64,000 nucleotides of DNA from Streptomyces sp. TLI_171 (lineage in GTDB: Bacteria; Actinomycetota; Actinomycetes; Streptomycetales; Streptomycetaceae). The DNA lies in assembly GCF_003610255.1 (NCBI RefSeq), contig NZ_RAPS01000001.1, positions 1,612,001-1,676,000 of the forward strand, written 5' to 3'. The position numbers and the translations under genes are program-made. The notes under the pieces are model-generated. The model was given only the letters and a program-made list of their open reading frames with translations, ran no database searches and was not told the origin of the DNA. This document shows positions 34,243 to 42,667 of this stretch, in pieces. The stretch's first letter is position 1, and every line of letters starts with the position of its first letter.

Positions 34243-36135
34243 GTGGAACCGGCAAATCTGTTCACCGTTCTGCGGCGGTACTGGCGGCTGCTGGCGGGCT
34301 GCACGGGCGCCGCGCTGCTCGTCGGGTTCCTGCTGACGCCGGCCGGTGACGCCGTCGACAACGGGAAGTGGCAGTGCAAGGTGGCGATAACGCCGGTCGC
34401 GGGCGCCGCCGACACCGTCCGCGCCGACCAGGTGCTGTCGTACGCGCAGGGCTCCGCGGTGACCACGGCGGCCGCGCAGAAGCTGCACATCACGGACGTG
34501 GCGGGCCTGTCGGCGCGCCGGACGGTGACCGCGGCGTCCACCCAGATGCTGCTGTTCACCACCACCGGTCCGACCCAGCAGGGCTGCGCGGACCTCGCGG
34601 CGGCGCTGTCCGAGGCGACCATCACCGGCTACAGCCAGGAGTCCCGGAAGAGCGCCGACGAGTCGATCAAGCGCCTGCGCGCCCAGGCGGACTCCCAGCA
34701 GCAGCAGCTGGACGACCTGCAGAAGTCCTTCAACAAGGGCAACGCGGGTGACCAGGCCCGGCTGCAGCCGCAGCTGTCGACCGCGACGGCGGCGCTGACC
34801 AAGACCCTCGGCCTGATCGCCGACCTGCAGAACTACAGCCAGACCGACGCGATCCAGCAGTGGGGCTCGATCGACACCAAGGAGCTCGGCGGCAACCTGC
34901 TCACCTCGCCCTCGCGGGCGGTCCGGCTGACCCTGGCGGTGGTGCTGGGCCTGGCGCTGGGCGTGGTCGCGGCGCTGATGCTGTCCCGGATGGACACCCG
35001 GCTGCGCACCCGGGACGGCGCCGAGGAGGCGTTCAACCTGCCGGTGATCGGCGAGATCCCCCGGCTCTCGCGCCGCCTGCGGCGGCTGCGCGAGCCGCTG
35101 GTGACGGCCCGTCCGGAGGATCCGGCCACCGAGGCGTACCGCTCGCTGCGCTCCACCCTGCTGCTGACCGGCCCGGAGGCGCTGTCCTCGCAGCTCGGCC
35201 AGGGCGGCCTGGACCAGGACGAGCGGCGGGTGCGGCGCGGCACCGAGCCGGCCCCGGTGGTGCTGGTGATGTCGGGCCGCTCGGGCGACGGCCGGACCAC
35301 GCTGGTGGCGAACCTGGCGGCGACGCTCGCCGAGACGGGCCGTCAGGTGCTGGTGCTGGACTGCGACTTCCGCCAGCCCGAGCTGCACGCCCAGTTCGCG
35401 GTGGGCGACGGGCCGGGCATGGCGGAGCTGCTGTCCGGCGAGAAGCTGCCCGACCCGGTGGACCTGATCCGCCGCACCAACGTGCCGGGCGTGGCGCTGA
35501 TCACCGGCGGCAACGCGAACGCGTACCCGGCGGCGCTGGTGCTGCGCGCCGGGGAGGTGCTGAAGCTGGCCCGGCGGCACGCGGACGTGGTGCTGATCGA
35601 CTCCTCGCCGCTGCTGAACGCCAACGACGCCTACGACCTGGTGCAGCACGCGGATGCGGTGCTGGTGACGGTGATGGCGGGCAACGTCCGCCCGGAGGAG
35701 GCCGACCGGGTCTCCGAGCTGCTGTCCCGCACCGGTGTGCCGGTGGCGGGCGTGGCGCTGCTGGGCGCGGAGGTCGCCACCGGGCGGCGCAAGCGCACCC
35801 TGCAGCTGGGCCGGCTGGCCGGCAGGGTCACCCTGGTGCCGACGGCGCCCCGGCTGCCGGGCGCCGACTCGCCGGCCCGCGCCGAACGCTCGGAGCCGCG
35901 CCGCGAGCCGCTCCGGCCGGAGCCGCCGCGCGGCGGCGAGCACCAGCGCCCGCCGGAGCCCCGGCCGGCCGAGTCGCGGCACGGTGAGCCGCGCCGCACC
36001 GAGCCGGTGTACGGCGAGAGCGAGGGCGCGGACCGCCGTGCCGGGGCGGCCAGTTGGGGCCGGCGGCCGGTGGAGCTGCCGCCGGAGGAGCAGGTGGAGA
36101 CCACGCTGCAGCTGCGCCTGGGCGAGGAGCGGTGA
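34243..36135 (+). CDS. Wzc-like polysaccharide co-polymerase with divergent Walker A
   Basis: 630 residues. The N-terminal part has two membrane helices (about 12-34 and 228-250) around a periplasmic coiled-coil rich in Gln/Ala, as in Wzz/Wzc. The cytoplasmic ATPase has Walker A SGRSGDGRTTL with Arg351 in place of Lys, Walker A' VLVLDCDFRQPEL (Asp373, Asp375) and Walker B VVLIDSSPL (Asp453). The C-terminal 90 residues are Arg/Glu/Pro-rich with a single Tyr and no Tyr cluster. It is therefore like BY-kinases in layout but may not autophosphorylate. It should control chain length or export. GTG 34243 has GAGGGG 9 nt upstream. Confidence 0.86.
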   Translation: MEPANLFTVLRRYWRLLAGCTGAALLVGFLLTPAGDAVDNGKWQCKVAITPVAGAADTVRADQVLSYAQGSAVTTAAAQKLHITDVAGLSARRTVTAASTQMLLFTTTGPTQQGCADLAAALSEATITGYSQESRKSADESIKRLRAQADSQQQQLDDLQKSFNKGNAGDQARLQPQLSTATAALTKTLGLIADLQNYSQTDAIQQWGSIDTKELGGNLLTSPSRAVRLTLAVVLGLALGVVAALMLSRMDTRLRTRDGAEEAFNLPVIGEIPRLSRRLRRLREPLVTARPEDPATEAYRSLRSTLLLTGPEALSSQLGQGGLDQDERRVRRGTEPAPVVLVMSGRSGDGRTTLVANLAATLAETGRQVLVLDCDFRQPELHAQFAVGDGPGMAELLSGEKLPDPVDLIRRTNVPGVALITGGNANAYPAALVLRAGEVLKLARRHADVVLIDSSPLLNANDAYDLVQHADAVLVTVMAGNVRPEEADRVSELLSRTGVPVAGVALLGAEVATGRRKRTLQLGRLAGRVTLVPTAPRLPGADSPARAERSEPRREPLRPEPPRGGEHQRPPEPRPAESRHGEPRRTEPVYGESEGADRRAGAASWGRRPVELPPEEQVETTLQLRLGEER

Positions 36136-37223
36136 CCGGCCGGGCCCGGGTGCTCTGGCTGGCGAAGGGGCTGGGCCGCGGCGGCGCGGAGCAGTTGCTG
36201 GTCAACTGCGCCCGCCACGCGGACCGTTCGCGCTACGAGATCGAGGTGGCGTACGTCCTGCCGCACAAGGACGCGCTGGTGCCCGCCCTGGAGGCGGCGG
36301 GCGTGCCGGTGCACTGCCTGGGCGCCGCACCGGGGCGGCGCTGGCCGCTGCGGCTGCGGGCGCTGCTGGCGGAGCGCGGCTACGACCTGGTGCACACCCA
36401 CATGCCGGTTCCGGCGGTCGCGGCGCGGCTGCTGGCCGCCGGGCGGGGCGGGCCGAAGCTGGTGCACACCGAGCACAACCTGTGGGAGCGCTACCGGCGG
36501 CCCACCCGGTGGGCGAACGCGTGGACGTACCGGCGGAATTCGGCCGTGATCGCGGTGTCGCACGCGGTCGCGGAGGGCGTGGGCCGCCGCCGTCCGGGCG
36601 ACTGGCTGTCGGTGGTGCACCACGGGCCCGACCTCGGCGACGCCCCGTCGGGCCCGGCGGCGCGCCGCGCGGCCCGGGACGAACTGGGCCTGCCGCACGG
36701 CGCGCTGGTGATCGGCACGGTCGGCAACCTGACCGCGAAGAAGGACCAGGCCACGCTGCTGGCGGCGTTCGAGCGGCTGCGCCGGGAGCATCCGACGGCC
36801 CGGCTGGTGCTGGTCGGTGCGGGCCCGCTGGAGAGCGCGCTGAAGGCGCGGGCCGGCGAGGGCGTGCTGTTCGCGGGCTCCCGGGGCGATGTCCCCGCCC
36901 TGCTGCCGGGCTGGGACGTGTTCTGCCTGAGCTCCCGTCAGGAGGGCCTGCCGGTGGCGCTGATGGAGGCGATGACCTCCGGTCTGCCGTCGGTGGTGAC
37001 CAGGGTCGGCGGCATGCCGGAGGTGCTGGACGACGGCGTGGAGGGGCGGCTGGTGCCGCCCGGCGACCCGGCGGCGCTGGCCGCCGCGCTGGGCGCGCTG
37101 GCCGCCGACGCCGAGGTGCGCGGGCGGATGGGCGCGGCCGCCCGGGAGCGGTCCAAGTCCTTCGACGTGGCGGGGGCGCAGCAGGCGATCGAGCGGGTGT
37201 ACGCGCGGGTGCTGGCGAGCTGA
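36132..37223 (+). CDS. Glycosyltransferase family 4 enzyme
   Basis: 363 residues. Opening VLWLAKGLGRGGAEQLLVNCA has the GGAEQ motif. The HTEHNLWERYRRPTRWAN line and the donor-domain VIGTVGNLTAKKDQATLL, QEGLPVALMEAMTSGLPSV (E-x7-E) are clear. The start GTG 36132 overlaps the preceding stop as GTGA, with GAGGAG 4 nt before, so translation is coupled to the Wzc-like gene. It adds a sugar during repeat-unit build-up. Confidence 0.9.
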   Translation: MTGRARVLWLAKGLGRGGAEQLLVNCARHADRSRYEIEVAYVLPHKDALVPALEAAGVPVHCLGAAPGRRWPLRLRALLAERGYDLVHTHMPVPAVAARLLAAGRGGPKLVHTEHNLWERYRRPTRWANAWTYRRNSAVIAVSHAVAEGVGRRRPGDWLSVVHHGPDLGDAPSGPAARRAARDELGLPHGALVIGTVGNLTAKKDQATLLAAFERLRREHPTARLVLVGAGPLESALKARAGEGVLFAGSRGDVPALLPGWDVFCLSSRQEGLPVALMEAMTSGLPSVVTRVGGMPEVLDDGVEGRLVPPGDPAALAAALGALAADAEVRGRMGAAARERSKSFDVAGAQQAIERVYARVLAS

Positions 37224-37256
37224 GCGCCCGGGTGCCCGGCGGAGTCCGAAGGGGAC

Positions 37257-38306
37257 GTGCACGACGTGGGTGGTGAACTGACGTACCGCGGGCTGGAGCC
37301 GGCGGACGTGCCGGCGGTGCTGGAGCTGTTGACGGCTTCGCTCGCGGGCGGGCCGACGGGCCGGCGGAGCGCCGGGTTCTTCGACTGGAAGCACCGGGCG
37401 AACCCGTTCGGGTCGAGCCCGGGGCTGGTCGCGGTGGCCGGGGACGGGCGGATCGCGGGGGTGCGGCTGTTCCTGCGCTGGTCCTGGCAGGCGGGCGGCC
37501 CGGCGGGCCGCGAGGTGCGGGCGGTGCGGCCGGTGGACACCGCGACGCACCCGGACTTCCGGGGCCGCGGCATCTTCCGCCGCCTGACCACCGACCTGCT
37601 CGACCGGGTGGCCGGGGACACCGAGTTGGTGTTCAACACGCCGAACGGCACCAGCCTGCCGGGGTACCTGAAGATGGGCTGGCGGGAGCTGGGACGGGTG
37701 CCGGTGGCGCTGCGGGTGGCCCGGCCGATGTCCTTCGCCCGGGGCGCGCGCGCCGCGCTGGCCCGCCGCCCCGGCCCCGCGGGGCCGCCGCGCTGCGAAC
37801 TGCCCACCGCCGCCGACTGGTTCGCCGCGCCGGATCCCCGGCTGGCGGACCTGCTGGCCGAGCGGGAGCTGGCGGACGCGGCCGACCGGCGGCTGCGCAC
37901 GGCGCGCACCGCCGCGTACCTGGCCTGGCGGTACGGGGCCGCGCCGGGCCTGGACTACCGGGTGGCGACGGTCGAACGCGGCGGCGAGCTGGTCGGTTTG
38001 GCGTTCGGCCGGCCCCGGCGGCGCGGCCCGTTGGCCGAGTTCACTCTGGCCGAGCTGATCGTCCGCCCGGGCGACCGGGCGGCGGCGGCGAAGCTGCTGC
38101 GCGCGGCGGCGGCCTCCGGCTGCGACCACGCCGCCACGCACCTGGCGCCGGGCACCGAGGCCGCGGCGGCGGCCCTGCGGGCGGGCTGCCTGACGGCGCC
38201 GCGCACCGGCATGGTGCTGGCGGCCCGTACCCCGACCGGCCCGCTGCCGGCCGAACGCACGCTCGCGGACTGGCGGTTCAGCCTCGGCGACCTGGAGGTC
38301 TTCTGA
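37257..38306 (+). CDS. Two-part GNAT acyltransferase in the glycan operon
   Basis: 349 residues with an N-terminal GNAT fold: GLEPADVPAVLELLTASL, then DTATHPDFRGRGIFRRLTTD (acetyl-CoA P-loop region RGRGI) and LVFNTPNGTSLPGYLKMGW, a pattern common in acyltransferases of exopolysaccharide loci. The second half is a helix-rich or degenerate second GNAT module. It probably N- or O-acylates a sugar or sugar precursor. GTG 37257 has GAAGGGG 3 nt upstream. Its TGA overlaps the next ATG. Confidence 0.8.
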   Translation: MHDVGGELTYRGLEPADVPAVLELLTASLAGGPTGRRSAGFFDWKHRANPFGSSPGLVAVAGDGRIAGVRLFLRWSWQAGGPAGREVRAVRPVDTATHPDFRGRGIFRRLTTDLLDRVAGDTELVFNTPNGTSLPGYLKMGWRELGRVPVALRVARPMSFARGARAALARRPGPAGPPRCELPTAADWFAAPDPRLADLLAERELADAADRRLRTARTAAYLAWRYGAAPGLDYRVATVERGGELVGLAFGRPRRRGPLAEFTLAELIVRPGDRAAAAKLLRAAAASGCDHAATHLAPGTEAAAAALRAGCLTAPRTGMVLAARTPTGPLPAERTLADWRFSLGDLEVF

Positions 38307-39859
38307 TGGCGGCCCTGCTCGCCGCCCGCCCGCCGGGCCGGGTCCGGCCGCCGGCCCGCTCCCCCGTCCGCTCCGCACCGGCCCGGCTGCGCGAGGCGCT
38401 GCGCCGCGGCCGGCTGACGGTGCTGGCGGCGGCCCTGGTGATCGGCTACGTGACGCTGTTCGTGCTGGCGATGGTGCACAGCAGCTACGACACCTGGGGG
38501 GCGCTGCTGGTGGCGCCCGCGCTGATGGCGATCGGCACCCCGATCCTGGCCCGGGTGGCGGCGAACAATCCGGAGCCGGCTGTCTTCCGGCTGCTGATCG
38601 TGGCGATGGCCGCCAAGCTGGCCTGCGCCTTCCCGCGCTACCTGATGGCCTTCGTGCTGTACGGCGGCGCGGCCGACGCCAAGATGTACCACCAGCGCGG
38701 CAGCGACCTGGCCCGCTACCTGGACACCGCGGACCTCGGCGCCGGTCTGCACTACGACCTGGGCATGAAGGTGGCGGGCACCGGCTTCGTCATCATCGTC
38801 ACCGGCGTGATCTACGCGATCACCGGCCCGACCCTGGTCGGCGGCTTCCTGGTGTTCTCCTGGCTGGGCTTCTGGGGCGTGCTGCTGTTCTGGCGGGCCC
38901 TGCAGATCGCCTTCCCCGAGGCGGACTCCCGGCGCTACGCGAAGCTGGTCTTCTTCCTGCCCTCGCTGCTGTTCTGGCCGTCCAGCATCGGCAAGGACGC
39001 CTGGATGATGTTCTGCCTGGGCCTGACCACGTACGGCGTGGCCCGGCTGCTGGACCGCCGGTTCGGCGCGTTCCTCTGCATCGCGCTGGGCTCGCTGGGC
39101 ACCGCGATGGTCCGGCCGCACGTCACGGTGCTGGCCGGCGCGGGCCTGAGCGTGGCGTACCTGCTGCGCAAGCGCCCGCAGCAGGTGTCCGCGCTGGGGC
39201 CGCTGCGCACCGTGCTGTCGGCGGCGGTGCTGGGCGTCGGCGTGATGCTGATGCTGCAGCAGGTGTCGACCTTCTTCGGCACCAACGGCACCGGCGGCGA
39301 CGCCGTCAACCAGGTGCTGTCGGAGACCTCCCGGCGCACCTCGCAGGGCGACTCGGTGATCAACGCGGCGACCGCGGAGGACACCGCGCCGGCGTTCAGC
39401 CTGAACCCGGCGCGGCTGCCGGTCTCGGTGATCAGCGTGCTGTTCCGGCCGTTCCCGTTCGAGGCGTCGAACGTGCAGAACCTGATCCAGTCGGTGGAGT
39501 GCTTCGCGCTGCTGGTGATGTTCATCCGCGCCTGGCCGCAGCTCGCCCGGATCCCGAAGCTGTTCGTCCAGCGCTCGTACGTGGCCTTCACCGTGGTGTA
39601 CACCCTGCTGTTCTGCTGGGCGTTCTCCACCATCAACAACATGGGCATCCTGTCCCGCGAACGCGTGCAGGTGCTGCCCCTGGTCCTGGTGCTGCTCGCG
39701 ATTCCCAAGCCGGCCGGCTCCGGGCCGGTGGCGCGCCGCCGCCGGCCGCCGCTGTGGCGGGTCCAGCCCGGCCAGTGGGGCACCCGCCCAGGACCCGAGT
39801 CTCCGGCCGCCGACGGCGCACCGGACCCGAATCGAACCCAGGGGGGATCGACCTCATGA
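38306..39859 (+). CDS. Polytopic membrane protein, likely glycan polymerase (Wzy-like)
   Basis: 517 residues with about ten membrane helices, a large loop near SETSRRTSQGDSVINAAT (residues about 340-360), and a 60-residue Pro/Arg-rich soluble tail. Polymerases of the Wzy type are recognised by topology rather than sequence. A family match is not obvious, but position inside the glycan operon and a big loop before the last helices fit. ATG 38306 overlaps the stop of the GNAT gene by one base. Confidence 0.65.
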   Translation: MAALLAARPPGRVRPPARSPVRSAPARLREALRRGRLTVLAAALVIGYVTLFVLAMVHSSYDTWGALLVAPALMAIGTPILARVAANNPEPAVFRLLIVAMAAKLACAFPRYLMAFVLYGGAADAKMYHQRGSDLARYLDTADLGAGLHYDLGMKVAGTGFVIIVTGVIYAITGPTLVGGFLVFSWLGFWGVLLFWRALQIAFPEADSRRYAKLVFFLPSLLFWPSSIGKDAWMMFCLGLTTYGVARLLDRRFGAFLCIALGSLGTAMVRPHVTVLAGAGLSVAYLLRKRPQQVSALGPLRTVLSAAVLGVGVMLMLQQVSTFFGTNGTGGDAVNQVLSETSRRTSQGDSVINAATAEDTAPAFSLNPARLPVSVISVLFRPFPFEASNVQNLIQSVECFALLVMFIRAWPQLARIPKLFVQRSYVAFTVVYTLLFCWAFSTINNMGILSRERVQVLPLVLVLLAIPKPAGSGPVARRRRPPLWRVQPGQWGTRPGPESPAADGAPDPNRTQGGSTS

Positions 39860-41058
39860 CGACCGATCAGACGCGGCCCGCTGTCCTCGGCGGCGCGCCC
39901 GCCTTTCCCGACGGCCTGCCGCTGACCCGGGTCCGGGTCCCCGACCGCGAGGGCCTGCTCGGGCGGCTCGCCGAGGTGCTGGACTCCGGGATGCTCACCA
40001 ACGGGCCGACCGTCCGTCAGCTGGAGGAGCAGGCTGCCGAGTTGCTGCGGGTGCCGCACGTGGTGGCGGTGTCCAACTGCACGGCCGGCCTGATGCTGGT
40101 GCTGCAGGCGGCCGGGGTGGACGGGCGGCGGCCGGTGCTGATGCCCGGGTTCAGCTTCTCGGCGACCGCGCACGCCGCGCACTGGGCGGGCGGCACCCCG
40201 CTGTTCGCGGAGGCCCGGGAGCAGGACATCACCCTGGACCCGGCGGACGCCGAGGCCCGCCTGAAGGCCGCCGACTCCCCCGCCGCGATGATGGCCACCC
40301 ACGTCTACGGGACGCCCTGCCAGACCGAGGAGCTGCAGCGGATCGCCGACGCCGCGGGGGTCCCGCTGGTGTACGACGCCGCGCACGGCCTCGGCTCCGC
40401 CCGGCGCGGCGTCCCGATCGGCAACTTCGGCCTGGCCGAGGTGTTCTCGATGAGCCCGACCAAGGTCGCGGTGGCGGGCGAGGGCGGCCTGGTCGCCACC
40501 CGGGACGCCGCGCTGGCCGCCACCCTGCGCACCGCCCGGGACTACGGCAACCCGGGCGACTACGACACCCTGTTCCCCGGCCTGAACGCCCGGATGAGCG
40601 AGCTGCACGCGGCCGTCGGCCTGACCTGGCTGGCCGGCCTGCCGGAGCGGGTCGCCCACCGCGGTGCGCTGGTCGCCGAGTTCGCCCGCACCACGGCCGG
40701 CGTCCCCGGCCTGCGGCTGGCCCTGCCGGAGGAGGGCGACACCTCCACCTTCAAGGACCTGACGATGATCCTGGACGCGCCGGTCTTCGGCCTGGACAAC
40801 CGTCAACTGGCGGACGCGCTCCGGGCCGAGGGCATCGACACCCGCCGCTACTTCTTCCCGCCCGTCAACCGGCAGCAGGCGTACGCCCACCTCGGACAGG
40901 CGGACGAGCTCCCGCGCACCGACCGGCTGGCGGACTCCGTGCTGACCGTTCCGCTCTGGTCGCACATGGACGCGGCGACCGTCCGCCGGGTCGCCGACGC
41001 GGTGGTGCGTGTCCAGTCCTTCGCGGCCGAGGTCCGGGCCGCCGCGGAGCGCGTCTGA
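39856..41058 (+). CDS. DegT/DnrJ/EryC1/StrS aminotransferase
   Basis: 400 residues. Fold type I PLP enzyme with VSNCTAGLMLVLQAAGV, MATHVYGTPCQTEELQ, VYDAAHGLGSARRG (PLP-binding Asp), FSMSPTKVAVAGEGG with the internal aldimine Lys203, then NARMSELHAAVGL, and RRYFFPPVNRQQAY. It transfers an amino group, usually from glutamate, to a keto-sugar nucleotide, giving an amino-deoxysugar. It implies that the glycan contains an amino sugar, in line with the acyltransferases. ATG 39856 overlaps the previous stop as ATGA. It is the last gene of the coupled run. Confidence 0.92.
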   Translation: MTTDQTRPAVLGGAPAFPDGLPLTRVRVPDREGLLGRLAEVLDSGMLTNGPTVRQLEEQAAELLRVPHVVAVSNCTAGLMLVLQAAGVDGRRPVLMPGFSFSATAHAAHWAGGTPLFAEAREQDITLDPADAEARLKAADSPAAMMATHVYGTPCQTEELQRIADAAGVPLVYDAAHGLGSARRGVPIGNFGLAEVFSMSPTKVAVAGEGGLVATRDAALAATLRTARDYGNPGDYDTLFPGLNARMSELHAAVGLTWLAGLPERVAHRGALVAEFARTTAGVPGLRLALPEEGDTSTFKDLTMILDAPVFGLDNRQLADALRAEGIDTRRYFFPPVNRQQAYAHLGQADELPRTDRLADSVLTVPLWSHMDAATVRRVADAVVRVQSFAAEVRAAAERV

Positions 41059-41136
41059 CCGAGCCTCGCAAGGCGGTTCGGCCGTTAGCCGGATCAGGTG
41101 AACTCGGTTGGACCGAAGGGAGGTTGGGGGGTCAGG

Positions 41137-41595
41137 ATGTCCGTTATGTTCAAGGGATTCCGTAGCTTCCTGCTGCGCGGCAACGTCGTCGACCTCGCCG
41201 TCGGCATCGTCATCGGCGCTGCCTTCACCGCCGTCGTCACCGGCTTCGTGACCGCCTTCCTCACCCCGCTGATCGGCGTCGCCTCCGGCGCGGTCGGCGA
41301 CTTCAGCAAGGAGGCGTTCACCGTCGCCGGCGTCACCTTCCCGTACGGCGCCTTCCTCAACGCGATGATCAGCTTCGTGCTGGTCGCCGCGGTGATCTAC
41401 TTCGCCGTGGTGGTCCCGGTCGGCAAGCTGCAGAACAAGTTCAACCCGGTCAAGGACACCCCGGTGGCCAAGTCCGACTACCCCGAGTGCCTCAGCACCG
41501 TGCCGGCCGCGGCCCTGCGCTGCGCCCACTGCACCACCGAGCTCGCCGGACGCCCGGGCTTCCCCGCCCAGGCCGCCGCGGCGGCCGCCCGCTGA
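41137..41595 (+). CDS. mscL: Large-conductance mechanosensitive channel MscL
   Basis: 152 residues. MFKGFRSFLLRGNVVDLAVGIVIGAAF is the first helix and pore lining, and GAFLNAMISFVLVAAVIYFAVV the second. The C-terminal tail has C118 and C129-A-H-C132. Relatives in actinomycetes often carry a full CPxC-x10-CxxC zinc-ribbon here; this one has Tyr in place of the first Cys (SDYPECLS). It opens under membrane tension to release solutes. ATG 41137 is preferred to the in-frame GTG 41098. It follows the aminotransferase but belongs to no glycan pathway. Confidence 0.93.
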   Translation: MSVMFKGFRSFLLRGNVVDLAVGIVIGAAFTAVVTGFVTAFLTPLIGVASGAVGDFSKEAFTVAGVTFPYGAFLNAMISFVLVAAVIYFAVVVPVGKLQNKFNPVKDTPVAKSDYPECLSTVPAAALRCAHCTTELAGRPGFPAQAAAAAAR

Positions 41596-41885
41596 GCACC
41601 CCCGTCTCCACCCCGGCCCGGACGGCCCCCAGCTGTCCGGGCCGACGCATTCGGGGCGGTCTGAACCACCTGAGGCTTAACGGGACCTTGGCGGAACCTT
41701 TCGTACCGCGCCCGACGAGCGGGTGGTGCACGGAGGATGGACCCCCGATGGCCGAAATGGGCCACCTGTTCGCCCGACTAGCTCCGCTATTGTCCGATTT
41801 AAGCGGGCGAAGAGTCTGTAAACAGTTGAACTCCAGGCCGTTCCACTCTCCTCAGCAGGCATGTTGTGGGCTTACGGTATGCCCC

Positions 41886-42533
41886 ATGACCTCGCCCCGC
41901 TCCTACGACGGAGTCGGCTACCCCCCTCCGTCCTTCTCCTCCGGCACGCCCATCTACGACAGCCTGGTCGCAGAGCGCGGCATCCCGCAGATCGCACCCA
42001 TCAACGTGCCCCCGGCCCTCCCGGCCTCCTCCTGGTCCTCCTCCTACGGCAGCGGCTACTCCAGCGGCTTCGGCACCGGCTTCGACACCCCCGCGTCGAA
42101 CCTGCCCGCCCTGCCGCCGGCCCGCCTGGCGCTCGGCCCCGGCCCCAGCAGCGCCCCGGCTCCCGCCCCGCACATCCCGGTCCAGCCCGGCTACGCGCAG
42201 GCCCCGATGCCCCCGCAGCCCGGCTACGCCCAGGCCCCGCAGGGCTTCCTGCCCAGCCAGCGCCCGGCCGCCCCGGCGTACCCGCAGCCCACGCAGGCCT
42301 ACCAGGCGGCCCAGGCCCCGGTGGGCGGCTTCGCCGCGGCGCCGCAGAGCTTCACGCCGACCTTCAACTCCCAGCAGTTCGGCGCCCAGCCGGCCGCCCC
42401 GCAGCAGCAGACCTTCGGCGACCAGTCCTTCGGCGGGAACTCTTTCCGCCCGGCCGCCCCCCAGGTCCGCCAGCCCGGCGTCCCGCAGCAGTACCCGCAG
42501 CAGCAGTACCGGCAGTACCCGCAGGCCGGCTGA
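41886..42533 (+). CDS. Pro/Gln/Ala-rich DUF6643-like protein
   Basis: 215 residues. The N-terminus MTSPRSYDGVGYPPPSF and IYDSLVAERGIPQIAPI is a conserved segment that I associate with DUF6643 proteins of Streptomyces. From about residue 95 it becomes low complexity, with repeated PGYAQAP and QQYPQQQYRQ stretches, and should be disordered. No signal peptide or helix for the membrane is seen. The function is unknown; such proteins may condense or bind partners. The 290-bp region 41596-41885 upstream holds the promoter, with no other gene. A hairpin lies 70 nt after the stop. Confidence 0.78.
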   Translation: MTSPRSYDGVGYPPPSFSSGTPIYDSLVAERGIPQIAPINVPPALPASSWSSSYGSGYSSGFGTGFDTPASNLPALPPARLALGPGPSSAPAPAPHIPVQPGYAQAPMPPQPGYAQAPQGFLPSQRPAAPAYPQPTQAYQAAQAPVGGFAAAPQSFTPTFNSQQFGAQPAAPQQQTFGDQSFGGNSFRPAAPQVRQPGVPQQYPQQQYRQYPQAG

Positions 42534-42602
42534 GCACCCCTGCGGGGGCAAGGTCACCGACGCAACGACGCGTTTTCTGCCCCACCCGCCCACGCACCAC
42601 CC

Positions 42603-42634
42603 GTTCCCCGCGTCCCGTCAGGGGCGCGGGGAAC
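42603..42634. terminator. Streptomyces-type GC hairpin
   Basis: GTTCCCCGCG at 42603-42612 and CGCGGGGAAC at 42625-42634, a perfect 10-bp stem of the kind that recurs between Streptomyces genes. It follows the DUF6643-like gene and ends 33 nt before the MOSC gene. Confidence 0.65.
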
Positions 42635-42667
42635 GGCGCGCCCGCACCGCCTGGCAGGATGGACGGC

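Noticed and set aside
38935..41529. 864-codon minus-strand frame across polymerase, aminotransferase and mscL genes
   Set aside because: It runs antisense to three well-supported genes and has a biased composition with no motifs.
42100..42533. Pro/Gln codon repeats as a satellite
   Set aside because: They encode the low-complexity tail of the DUF6643-like protein and are not an independent repeat.
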